Below, piece by piece: positions 23,366 to 33,120 of a stretch of 64,000 nucleotides of DNA (positions are counted from its first letter, which is position 1; each line of letters starts with the position of its first letter). The DNA is taken from assembly GCA_948474755.1 (NCBI GenBank), contig CAOLHI010000151.1, forward strand, positions 124,001 to 188,000, read 5' to 3'. The notes below the pieces were generated by a model. It was not told where the DNA came from and ran no database searches. It saw only the letters and a program-made list of their open reading frames with translations. Source of the stretch: Ctenosaura bakeri. Lineage: Eukaryota > Chordata > Lepidosauria > Squamata > Iguanidae. A program made the position numbers and the translations under genes.

Positions 23366-24237
23366 GTGCCTTTAAGGTATTTAGGATACAGTGCCTTATA
23401 ATCATAAGCAGTTCTTAAATACAAGGTGAGGAATACTAGGAGGAGGAGGAAGACAAAATAATAGATTTGAATAATTAACTCCACCACACTTTTTGAGCAT
23501 ACTTTGTTAATCAAGAACAATATTTATATAATTCTACAGTAATATAATGGGGAAAATATTCTTCAGTTAATTTTTCAGGAAGTGAAAGAGTTATATAGAG
23601 TGTTCTAATGAAGAGCAATGATGTATTCATCAGTAAGTTCTGGGGGGAGGGAAATGGGAGTCATGTCAGATCACATAATCTGCCTTCGTCACTGTGCAAA
23701 TCAAATGTTAATTCTGGAACTTTTGTCAGCATTGGTCAGCTCACTGCTCCATGCTGACGTCACAGCCCATGAATAGCCCATACATAAGTGAAACAGTTCA
23801 GGAGCAACAAATAAGCTGACGTACATTTACTGAAGATGTTTCCTGGTCAACATCAAACAGTGAGCCATCCTTTCAAATAATAATAGTTAAAAGGAAAAAA
23901 AAAAGTGCTGAGACTAATCACAGGATGTTCACATGCCACACACATCTCTGGAAAATGATTTGTTGAGCTATCTGCACCATGCAGCACTGCCCTAAATGCC
24001 AGATGCTGCCTTCTTTTCTAGTCTGCATTTTGAAGTAGCATGAACTGCTCAGTTAAACAGAGGTTCTTCTAATAATATACCTCTAATCTTTTATTCCCAA
24101 TTAAGACCAGTTCTGTAGTAACTGAAGTAGAGGTACACCTCAATTAATAAAGGCTTAAATGGTGAAGCTTCTTTTCAGAAGGAGTATTTGTGCTTGTCCT
24201 GTTTTCTCTCCCATTTTTCTCTTTAGCCTGTGTCTCA
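23366..24237. other. no gene seen; perfect CRE-like site
   Basis: Mostly unassigned. See the TGACGTCA site at 23755. An A-run lies at 23892-23905. Confidence 0.4.
23755..23762. promoter_or_regulatory. palindromic CRE-like motif
   Basis: TGACGTCA is the full CREB/ATF consensus site; GCTGACGTAC follows 55 bp later. It lies in sequence without repeat resemblance. One 8-mer is expected about once per 65 kb by chance, so function is only a possibility. Confidence 0.25.
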
Positions 24238-24296
24238 CCAGAAGGTGTTACCTTGACTTCTGGGGGTCCAGAAGGTGTTACCTTGACTTCTGGGGG
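24238..24296. repeat. 30-bp tandem duplication of an LTR terminus
   Basis: Two adjacent units CCAGAAGGTGTTACCTTGAC... of 30 bp duplicate the terminal bases of the LTR together with about 8 bp outside it. The units are identical over the overlap. Confidence 0.85.
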
Positions 24297-25097
24297 ACAC
24301 CTTGATTCACTCCAAAAATGCAGAGATTGGGGAAATTGGGAGAGCGCTGGCAACAGCAGAAGGAGGGGCAGGGTAACCCAGCAGAATCTTTTACCCAATT
24401 TTTACAGGGTCAGGCCAAGCAAAAAGCCAGACAAACATACCAATAAATGGATTTTATTAATAAATGTGTTCTCACGCACCAACACACTCACTCACTCATG
24501 CACACAAGGCCTATCAAGAAGGGCAAGAGGTGAAAAGTTGATAGAAGATTTAGCGGAGAGGGTGTAAAGGTGGTGATACTGCACCTATCCTGAAGTCTTC
24601 AGTCTGGGAAGTGGCGAGAAGGACGGAACTCGGAGAAGAGAGTTGGCTGAGGGGATCACTCAACTAACAGGGTGCCGATCTGCTAGCATGGTAGAGAGTT
24701 GTCTGAAGAGACCCTCAAAAACTGGGACTACTTATAGGGTGGAACGTACCTTGAAGGCAGGTCCTCTCCCGGGAAGAACAGTGGCCAAAATAAAGGGAAA
24801 AATGCCGCACAATAGCAACTTGATAATTTGCATGATTGGTTCATGTAAATGGACCTTGCCCTCATAGAATTTTCCAAAGTCGGAGTGGCTCAACCTGGGG
24901 AAAACCTAGTAATCCCCTCAAGTTGGCTATTTGTGGCTGAGGACCCTTTGTTCATGTGGACATGTCTAGCCTGAGGTTTACTTAGGGAAACATGACTGGA
25001 GATTTTCCTGACCTTGACCTAGTTTCGGTTGTTTGACCTATTTTTCTATGAACCCACCCAGGCAACCTCTCTTGCGTGGTGGACATATTTGACATCA
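24246..25097 (-). mobile_element. solo LTR (family 2), ERV-like
   Basis: In the minus sense it starts TGATGTCAAATATG and ends CAAGGTAACA. A TATAAG box lies near 24735 and an AATAAA signal near 24457. It aligns along its length with 5045-5906. Its 3' terminus is duplicated in tandem (24238-24296). Family 1 and family 2 share the TGAT(A/G)T(C/T)A start, the CTTGGCCTGACCC block and the GTAACA end, so they are related subfamilies. Confidence 0.75.
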
Positions 25098-25834
25098 ATT
25101 TTATCTCCCCCCGGATGGGGTCTGCCACTGGAGTAACAAAGGAGGCTTTTCTTTTGTTTTGTTTAATATTTATTTATTTATTTATTTATTTATTGCACAT
25201 CAGCTTTGAAAGGATGATGAAGGAGGGCTGGAGAAACAAAAACTTCCAGTGCGGGGTTGCACCAGTGTCTTTACAGTAAACCATGCAAGAAACAAAGCTC
25301 AAGCTGAGAAAGAATGGGAATCTAGCCAATCCTACTATAGCCACGTCTGTGTGCCTACATAAGGCAAAGTAAACAGCAACTGCCTCTAGAATCTCTGAGT
25401 ATGCATGAACAGAAACACTAAGAGAAAAAGGAAGAGCAATTAAATTTGCCTCATCAGCTGTCCATAGCATGCTAAAAAAAGCATGGAATAGATGTATAAG
25501 TTTGGCCACCAAAATGAAATTTGTAAGTAAGATAGAGATTGGTGAAAGCCGATATTGTTTCTGGATGCATTTTGGAAGAAGTCTTCAAATGGGTTTTAGA
25601 CGGTTCAATTTATTTTGTTTACTTAAACAAGGTTTATCTCCTCTGGTTGTTTCATTTCAGATTTGCATCGTTTTGAATAAAACGTTTGCTGAAATACATT
25701 GAACTTCTCTCCTTTTTGTGGTATAAGAACCTGCCCCTATCCTTTCTGTGTTATTTCTACCTCTGGTACCAAAGTATCTGTTAAAGAACTATTGTCCGGG
25801 AATACATCTTTTCCCTTAATTAAGGTACAGGGCA
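25098..25834. other. no gene seen; (TTTA)n tract
   Basis: A TTTA microsatellite spans about 25167-25194. Frames at 25186-25512 (minus) and 25469-25702 (plus) show no recognisable domain. Confidence 0.4.
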
Positions 25835-25975
25835 GTTCATCAGATGAAATGAGCTGTCACAAAAGTTTATGCTAGAAACTTCCTTTCCTTAGTTTCAAAG
25901 GTGCTACCGGATCCTTTATGTCTTTCTATGCTAAAACAGGCTGACACAGCTATCTCTTTGTGTGCTACCACTAAG
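25835..25975 (+). mobile_element. Penelope-like element tail with hammerhead-ribozyme relic
   Basis: The order TTCATCAGATGAAATGAGC, CACAAAAGTTTATGCT, then TTTCAAAGGTGCTACCGGAT and CTGACACAGCTA follows a repeat end common in reptiles. In intact copies its CTGATGA and GAAA boxes flank a short stem, as in the minimal hammerhead ribozymes known from Penelope-like elements. Here CTGATGA has become CAGATGA and GAAA has become AAAA, so it should not cleave. Family assignment is from memory of the motif. Confidence 0.5.
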
Positions 25976-27669
25976 GAGTCTACAGTTGTCTTCAATTCTT
26001 ATTATCAGCAGAAGCCGACTACTGTTGCCCAGTGATGTTTGTAACCCTTATGCGAGCAATAAAAGAATGCATGTGGCTGAACATACACAAAGGCACCATC
26101 TGGATACTTCCCCCTGGCAACTGTAAATGCAACTGCTGTGATCTGCACAAAACAGTTTGGAACAATTTCATCTCTATATAGGGAAATGGCAGTGGTCACA
26201 CCTGTGGTCCTTACATAGAGATACAAGCCACAGCTTGGGAAAGCAATTTTTGAACTAGAACTCCCTGAATCCTGAATCCTGGCTTGTGGGGGATTCTGGG
26301 AGTCACCCCCCAAAAGAAGCACTTCTGTGTTTTGGATATCCTTTCTCTAAAATGGAACACTGAATGTGAAGTGCAGCCTGACTAGAAGCGCCATCCTCAC
26401 ATGGAGTTCTGGGCTGACAAAGAGCTCATTGGGGGCCTATAGCTATATGTGAGCCATTCTAGAGACAGATAGCTCAGTTGGGGTGGTAAGAATTCTTCAG
26501 AATTTTCTTTGGCCAGCATTTTAAAGGGAAAACAGAAAGTGAAAAATGGGCCTTTTGGAGGAAGTTGGAGTGATGGGAAAATTAAACTGCCTCCTTTACA
26601 ATAAGTTTTATTGTACTGTGGGCCATTTTTTTGGGGGGAGGAATCCCCCAAGGTCATCCTGGTGTTTTTTTTAATGGGTAAGTTCAGAGGTCTTGAAGGA
26701 CAGCCAGGGGATTTTGCAGAAATGCAAAAATGGACATCATGACCTGCATGGGACCTCTGGCCTCTACATTCCCCACAACTTCAAAACATCTTGCTGCATC
26801 ATCCAGACTTCCCCTGCCTTCATGTATCTCCCACTCCTGGTTCAAGACACAATGTTGCCTAAGGCAAAAGAACAAGATGATAGGCCTACCTCCTTCCATG
26901 TACTGGCAATTCAATCCTTTTTCAATTTGTTTTTGTTTTTGTTTGATATTGATGAAAAGAGATTGTCCTGAGTACATCTGAGGCATCTGACTGGTGTAAG
27001 GAGCCCAGGAAAATTTAGCTGGCACCCTGTTAGAAATATATACAAATGTAAATCCACATGTATATGCCCTTTTTTTGTTTTTGTTTTTTTGTTTTTCCAG
27101 AGGTTGGTATTCTCTTTCACTATCCACAATGTCCAAAGCCCCCTGGGATTCACAGTTTTGCTTAGACCATGTCTAGCTATGCCCCACAGTCAGATACAAA
27201 CTGATGGCATCGTTCATTAAGACCTCAGTAGATCTCAGAGGAAGATACCATTGATCTGCTTCTGACTAGGGGACATAGCCAAATACTTTTCCAGTAGCTG
27301 CATAGTTCATGGCCAGCCACAGAACGGCCATTTATATAGCTATTGCAGCAGAACTGTGAGTCCTGGGGGTGGTAAGTAGGGAGCTTTAGAGGAATTCTAC
27401 CTGTGGAACCCTTATGTCGCATTAGGCAATGTAGGAACTCATCCGTTGTGTGACAGAGGGGAATGGCTATGGATCCAGGACTACCAGCGAGGAGGCTGCC
27501 CCTCCTACTTCCCAGTATTTGTTGCCTGGAGCAATCAGTTTACTTTGCTTAATGGTTGGGCAGGATTTGCCCCTCCTCCTGGGAGAACTGGCTCTGTATT
27601 ATGCCTGGCTTGTCCCAGTGTCCCAAGAAAAGACATAGCCTGCATTAAGTCACTGTAAAGGAACAGTGG
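25976..27669. other. no gene seen
   Basis: Short T- and TTTTTG-rich runs lie near 26920-26945 and 27065-27095. Frames near 26.7-27.1 kb on both strands overlap each other and have no recognisable content. Confidence 0.4.
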
Positions 27670-27770
27670 TCGTCCCCCACTCCTCCTTCTCCTCCTCTAT
27701 TTCTATCTCACCTTTTCCCCAACCCTAGTATTCAAAGTAGCTTAGAAAAATTAAAACAGATAAAAAGGAA
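27670..27770 (-). mobile_element. LINE-like 3' tail fragment
   Basis: The plus strand reads TATTTCTATCTCACCTTTTC and then AAAGTAGCTTAGAAAAATTA, the complement of the tail type seen at 33010-33120 and 51230-51365, where a (C/G)GGTATA(C/A)AAAT-type end follows a GCC-TTGG block. A weak call. Confidence 0.3.
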
Positions 27771-27990
27771 CACTTATAGCACTAAAAACATAAAAAGTTA
27801 AAATGTCATTTAATTATCAATAGAATTAAAAGTGTTTTTTTTAAAAAAATGCCATTAAGAAATAATAGATATGAAGAGTACAACACATTGTTAAAAATGC
27901 TTTCCCTACAAGCAGTCAGTTTTCAAAGGTCTACTGAATATTTTTTTAAAAAGCTCCACTTGCTGCCAGGATACTAGGGAAAGGGACTGA

Positions 27991-28144
27991 GACCATTTCC
28001 GCACTAGCCTGTTATAGCGCTATGATTCCATTTTAAACATCCTATGGAATCCAGCTGGCCCCTCCTGAAACTGCAAACTCCAGGATTCCATAGGATCTTG
28101 AAAATGGGATCGTAGCACTATAACAGGCTAGTGCAGAAATGGCC
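27991..28144. mobile_element. palindromic Harbinger-like MITE, shortened
   Basis: Starts GACCATTTCCGCACTAGCCT and ends AGGCTAGTGCAGAAATGGCC. The stem pairs TTATAGCGCTATGATTCC with its complement and encloses CTATGGAATCC. Left flank TGA, right flank AGA. The inner loop is deleted compared with the 200-bp form. Confidence 0.8.
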
Positions 28145-28149
28145 AGAGT

Positions 28150-28545
28150 CTAGCCTCTCTAGGATAGGAGTTCAAGAGCCTGAGTGCACCACTAAGACTC
28201 TCTCCAGTTTTATTAGCAAATATATCCTTGAGTGTGGTGAGGTGGAAAGAAAGCCTCCCTTGAATATCTTCATACAGGACAATATAGTCCTTCAGATAAC
28301 TTGAACACAAGCTGTTTGAGGTCTTATAGGACATGATACACACTTTGAATTGTGTCTGGAAACAGATTGGTAGCCACTGGAGATGTTAACAATATAGTTA
28401 TGTACTCTCTATAACTAGCACTGGTCAGCAACCTGTCTGCAGTTCTTTGGACCAGCTGAAGTTTCCAAACACTCTTGGAAGGCAGCTCTCTATTACAGGA
28501 GAGCCAAGAGAATTTAATTAAGTTGTGTGTCTTCATGGCCAGCTA
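28150..28545 (-). mobile_element. L2-like LINE ORF2 C-terminal fragment
   Basis: On the minus strand one frame reads KLQLVQRTADRLLTSASYRE and the next, after a shift, KVCIMSYKTSNSLCSSYLKDY. The pair matches the region after the reverse transcriptase in L2/Rex-type LINEs (the QLVQN-AARLL and YKAL...YL-DL signature). Frameshifted and dead. The fragment at 60138-60534 carries the next part of the same type of protein. Confidence 0.65.
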
Positions 28546-28681
28546 GGATATCCCTACGAACATGTTCAGCTGGTATAACAGCTCTAATTGTGCAAATGCA
28601 CTTTTACAACCTGTTCTATACACAGGCAGTTCTACAGAGAAGAAGGAAAAAGCAGATCTTGAAAGGAAGCATGCCAACTTA

Positions 28682-28862
28682 GGCCATTTCTGCAATAGAC
28701 TATTATAGTGCTATTATTCCACTTTCAACATCCTATGGAGTCCTGGGGTTTGCAGTTTAAGGAGGGACATTTGAGGCCCCTTCCTAAATTGCAAACCCCA
28801 GGATTCCATAGGATGTTGAAAGTAGAACACTAGCACTATAGCAGTCTACTGCAGAAATGGCC
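28682..28862. mobile_element. palindromic Harbinger-like MITE, TTA duplication
   Basis: Starts GGCCATTTCTGCAATAGACT, ends GTCTACTGCAGAAATGGCC, with TTA on both sides (28679-28681, 28863-28865). The two arms are almost perfect complements, including CCTGGGGTTTGCAGTTTA against its complement. A young-looking copy. Confidence 0.9.
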
Positions 28863-28865
28863 TTA

Positions 28866-30227
28866 GTTTCTGGAAGTAAAATATCAACACTAATGAAAGA
28901 TAACAGCAAAGCTATTGTCAGGCAGGCTGGGGCAAACTTCTTAGATGAACAGATGTGAAATCAGAGAGAGCACCCTGCCAAGAATGTACTGGCTTGGTGC
29001 TTTCTTCAAGTAAATGCCTTCATTTCACTTATGGGGTATAAGATAAGATCTTCCAGGGCCCTTAAAGCAAGCTGCTAATACTCTTTTGCCATCAATCCCA
29101 GCACACAGAATAAAGCTAACTCCAGATTCAGAGGCCATAGAGCATCCTTAGCCTTGTCCCCTCTTCCACAAGGTCTGTCTGGAAAATAGTAAGAACATTT
29201 AAGTTGTGTTCTCTTTGTAGTGACTGCTGCTTTTGGTACCAGGGCCAAGTTCGTGGAGAAAGAAAAGAACAATACCAGCAAAACTACCTCCTTCCAATTT
29301 TCTAAGCTCTTGATAGAGATATCTGTTGTTCCAAATTACTTACTAGACTTTGTGTGCTTAATTTTCTGTGCTTGGCTGTTCTGTCTTCCCATTTCTCAGG
29401 TGGCACCTTGCCATATCAGCCCCGTCTTGTAAAATGATGAAGAGAGAGTGACGATAAATCACGGTTGCTCAGCCCTTAAAAGGCACAGGAGCTACGATGG
29501 CATTTGATTGCCAGAGGCAGTTAAATGAACCAGAGCTGCATTAGTGAATGCTCAAACATCGCTCTGCAAAATGGCTGTCAGACTTATAACATGTGAAACT
29601 ATGCCACTGGCAAGAATGCAGTGTGTTCTTTGCCAGTGCTACATAAACCAATGGGGCAGCTCTAGGGTGTCTATGTGTCTAATAGACCTCTAGTTGAAGG
29701 TATGTTCTATTTGGAGGGCTGTACAGTTCAATGACAGAGTCCCGTAAGAAGGGAAGGCAAGGTCCTTTAAGATGCCCATCAACAGTTAGCACATAGGGTG
29801 TATCTATGGAGGGGACAAAATAAGAGCATTGCCCTCTAAATAAGAATTCTGCCTCTCCATGAAATTTTCCTTTAGTACACAAGTTTCTAGCATTACAGCA
29901 ACTTAAAAAAAAATAGTTGATCATTTTGAGATAGTGTTTATGCACCCAAAGAAAAGGGGCAGGCAATGCCAAGGGGATGAGAAAACAGGAAATATGAGTC
30001 CTAGGCATGAACCATTTTTAATCTTTCTCTCAGAGCACTCATCAAAATTTGTGAACTGGATAAAAATTTAATGGGCAGCAGAAGAATTCCCATTTGAAGG
30101 TAGAATGCCTTTGTTGCCCCCCACTTAACTATACCTCAGGCCAACAAGAAGATAGGCAGGCAGGCCAAAAATGGTGCTTCTAGATAAGGCTTTTATTAGG
30201 GAATTACCCTGCCTTGTTTACAGAATT
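28866..30227. other. no gene seen
   Basis: No repeat recognised. The block 29440-29600 has more CpGs and a more balanced base composition than its surroundings and could be a conserved non-coding element, but this cannot be judged from one sequence. Confidence 0.4.
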
Positions 30228-31195
30228 TGAGAGCCAGTATACTGTAGCACTTTCAGTTTTGGATTATAGCCCTGGAAACCAGGGTTTGATTCCCCACTCA
30301 GCAGTGATGTAGAAACAAGTTGACTGACTCATACTCAAGTCAGACATAAGTCATTTCAGTGACTCAACTTGGACTCAACTTGACAATAAATGCTGCATTG
30401 ACTTAACTCGACTCAGCTCAAGACTTGTATATTTTTAATGACTGACTTGCTGCCCTTGGTTCAGTGATATAATATATCCATCCAGAAACCTTACAACATT
30501 GACCAATGCTTCCATCTCTTTTTGCCTACTGATCACATGACAACCTGTCTCAAGCCCAAAGTGTGGGTGCATTTCTCAGAGGGGAACAGCAAATAGGTTA
30601 GGCAATGGGCTTGAGGCAAGCTTGAGGTCTACTAAGCGGACGAGCCTTCTAAAACTTTTCCTAAGAGCAGGAGACAAGACTTGCCCCTAGTGTGCAGGCT
30701 GCATTCCTCAGAGGGGAATAGCAAATGTGTTAGGCAACAGGTTGGAAGAGTAAGGATCTTTCCTTCTAAAGCTTTTGAAGCTTCAGTAATGGGGAGTAAG
30801 AAGGATCCCATTACCCACTTCTGAAAAATCCTCCAGCTTCCAAAATGGGAAATAAGGATACTATTCTTCACATCCAAAGCTGCAGATGGCAAAAGCACAA
30901 ATATGGAGTGCCAGCTCTGCTTAAATTGTTAAAACTGATTTCAACTCTGTTCAAAAATTCTGGAATATACATTAGGGTATAAAGTTGACTCCAAGACTTG
31001 AGACTTAACTTGAGACTTGATTTGAAAGTATCTTCAAGGACTTGAGACTTGAATTGAGGCTTGAAGGTAGAGACTCAAGACTTCACTTGAGACTTGGAGT
31101 AAAAGATTTAAATACATCACTGTCACTTGTCCATGGAAGCCCACTAGGTAATCCTGGGCACATCACACCATCTTGGCCTCAGGAAACCTTGTAAT
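30228..31195 (+). mobile_element. tRNA-derived SINE split by a hAT element
   Basis: The head (30228-30301) has GAGCCAGTATACTGTAGCAC and GGGTTTGATTCCCCACTCA. The body resumes at 31131 with CCATGGAAGCCCACTAGG...CTGGGCACATCA. The missing middle is replaced by the hAT copy at 30302-31122. Confidence 0.75.
30302..31122 (-). mobile_element. non-autonomous hAT element (second AAGTC-rich copy)
   Basis: At 821 bp it matches 18416-19239 in the opposite orientation: it starts CAGTGATGTAGAAAC and ends TTTAAATACATCACTG. Both ends again carry arrays of AAGTC/GACTT motifs. The flanks (CCACTCAG and TCACTTGT) are only weakly alike, but the broken SINE on either side proves an insertion. Confidence 0.8.
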
Positions 31196-31327
31196 AGGTT
31201 CACCTCCATCTTGTGGTGACCCTAAGACAAACCCATCACAGGGTTTCCTGGGGGTGAGAGTGTGTGATGTGCCCAAGGTCATCCAGTGGGTTTGCACAGC
31301 TGAGCAGAGAATCAAACACTGATCTCT
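31196..31327 (-). mobile_element. tRNA-derived SINE fragment, tail-to-tail with the previous one
   Basis: Reads TTGTGGTGACCCTAAGACAA, CCCAAGGTCATCCAGTGGG and AGAGAATCAAACACTGATCT, the complement of SINE tail, body and B box. It stops at the next MITE. Confidence 0.65.
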
Positions 31328-31686
31328 GACCCTTTTCGCATTCATTTTTTCTTGCGCAAGCGCCCCTTGAGTGCCGCGCAAATGGGAGCGTCGTACTGCA
31401 CGACGCACCCCCACTTGTGCGGCGCTCACAAGGCTGACACGGTGCCTGGGCGTATTTTTTTATTTTTTATTTTTATTTTATTTTATTTTTTTATTTCCTC
31501 CCCCCCATGGAGCCTACAGCTCCCATGGTGCCCTGCAGAAGGAAGGGGCGGGGCGCTAGCGCGCCGGACGCGCCGGCAGGAAGCGCCTGCGGAAGGAACG
31601 AGGGGGAAGCGGCAGCGTCCCGGAGGAGGCTTCTCGCGCGAGACGCCCTCCCCCCTTGCACAAAAAGGTACAGTGCGAAAAGGGCC
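31328..31686. mobile_element. Harbinger-like MITE with an A/T insert
   Basis: Starts GACCCTTTTCGCATTC and ends GTGCGAAAAGGGCC. GC-rich and CpG-rich apart from a TTTTA-type patch at about 31455-31498, which breaks the composition sharply. Stop-poor frames here are compositional. Confidence 0.7.
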
Positions 31687-31698
31687 TAAATTATCACA

Positions 31699-32129
31699 GT
31701 GCCTTTTTGCACCTTACCTTTTCACGGAGGTGGGGGGAGGCACTTGCGCAAGAAGCATCAGCAGAAACACTGCCGCTTCCCTGCTGCTTCAGTTCTGCAG
31801 CAGCTTCCTGGTTGTGCGAGCACCGCGCGAATGCCCCGCCCCTTCCTACCACAGTGCAACCTGGGAATTACAGGCTAGCGCTGAGGCAGAAAGCTCAACC
31901 AGTCCGGCTCTCGACACACCGCATGCCAGGTAAGTGCGCACAGGCCCTGGGAGCATTGCGTGACCATGCACCATTTTCAGCTTTAAGCCGAAAATGAAAA
32001 GGTGCATGCTTGGTCCGCGTTAGGCCGTTGAGCTTCGAGTAAATGGGAGTGCGTCATGCAGACTGCTTCTCCCATTTACGCGATGCTCAATGGGACCTCC
32101 CGCTTTAGAAATGGTGTGCAAAAAGGTTC
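31699..32129. mobile_element. Harbinger-like MITE, long class
   Basis: Starts GTGCCTTTTTGCACC and ends GGTGTGCAAAAAGGTTC. It carries the internal hairpin TGCACCATTTTCAGC...GAAAATGAAAAGGTGCA seen also at 16620-16690. It lies only about 12 bp from the previous MITE. Confidence 0.7.
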
Positions 32130-33009
32130 ATAGTCTAATGTTCATTGGCTCCCTGATTTTAACCCATGTTTATACTAGTGTGAATACTTCTGAAGATGTT
32201 ATATAATGGAGTTTGCTGTGGAAAAGCAGTCAGAGGCTTCTAGATACAGCTTCATCCCAGCTAGTGAGGGTTGCCTGGGAGCAGTTTTATTGTCTTTAGG
32301 AATCCAGGAATGAATTAGCAATTTCTATGTTTTCAGAAAAAAAGGCTTCCACTTTTGCTTTCTATCCTGTACAAGGGCAACTGAAGAGGTGCTGGTTCTA
32401 CACATTCAGACAGTCACTGCCCAGGGCTGAGCGGAGTAGGGGGAGAAGACATTATCACTGAACCACTGGCAAAACTATACTGATGGAGAGTTATGCTTCA
32501 CCAGTGGTGGTATTGGATCATGGCCATTGTATCCAAAGGCATGAATTTTGAACAGTTGTGATAATGTATTGTAGAACAGTTTTTTTTTTAAAAAAAATTG
32601 CATTGTTGTTATTGCTACTGCTGCTGCTGCTGCTGTTGTTATTATTACTACTGAAGTGAGGTTTTGATGTCTTCTAACAGAGCATTTTTGGACTATACAG
32701 GAAGTTTGGTGTGGGCCCTCAAGTGTACCTGCTTCAAAGGCCTGCTGTGAATAAATTGCTGGATATTTTGCATGATATTTGTTCATATTCAAGCCAAGTT
32801 AAACATCTTTGTTTTGACAGAGTCAGCGAGAAAAAGAGCAACTGTGCCATCTATACTATATATATGCAAAATCTTCATTACAAGAGACCTTTCAGCAAAT
32901 GTCAGAAAACCTCTATGTTTTCCTGGGCTTTCTCTTGAGTTTTGTATGAATTATTTTTAGCTGCAGCTATTTGAGTGTCTTCTGGACTGAATATTTATTA
33001 TTTGTGCCA
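32130..33009. other. no gene seen; GTT/GCT microsatellite
   Basis: A trinucleotide tract (GTT, then GCT, then ATT) spans about 32604-32653. Otherwise unassigned. Confidence 0.45.
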
Positions 33010-33120
33010 TTTATTGATTAGTGTTGTTTTATTATTGTGCTACACGACAATAGGTAAACCACCTTGCAAAGCCCTTAAAGATGGCCTATCTTTTTAAAGG
33101 AAATAATTTAAACAAATAAG
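33010..33120 (+). mobile_element. LINE-like 3' tail fragment
   Basis: TAGGTAAACCACCTTGCAAA followed by GCCC and an AAATAATTTAAACAAATAAG end resembles the GTAAACCGCCTTGAGAGCCC...AATAAATAA 3' end of reptile L2-type LINEs. Diverged. Confidence 0.4.

Noticed and set aside
24190..24567. 125-codon frame with a hydrophobic start and duplicated PEGVTLTSGG
   Set aside because: The duplicated peptide is the tandemly duplicated LTR end; the rest is LTR sequence read in the antisense direction.
31352..31933. 193-codon frame as a novel gene
   Set aside because: It spans two adjacent GC-rich MITEs and an A/T patch, with competing frames; no domain seen.
32604..32653. CRISPR-like or coding repeat
   Set aside because: A simple trinucleotide microsatellite without spacers; vertebrate context.
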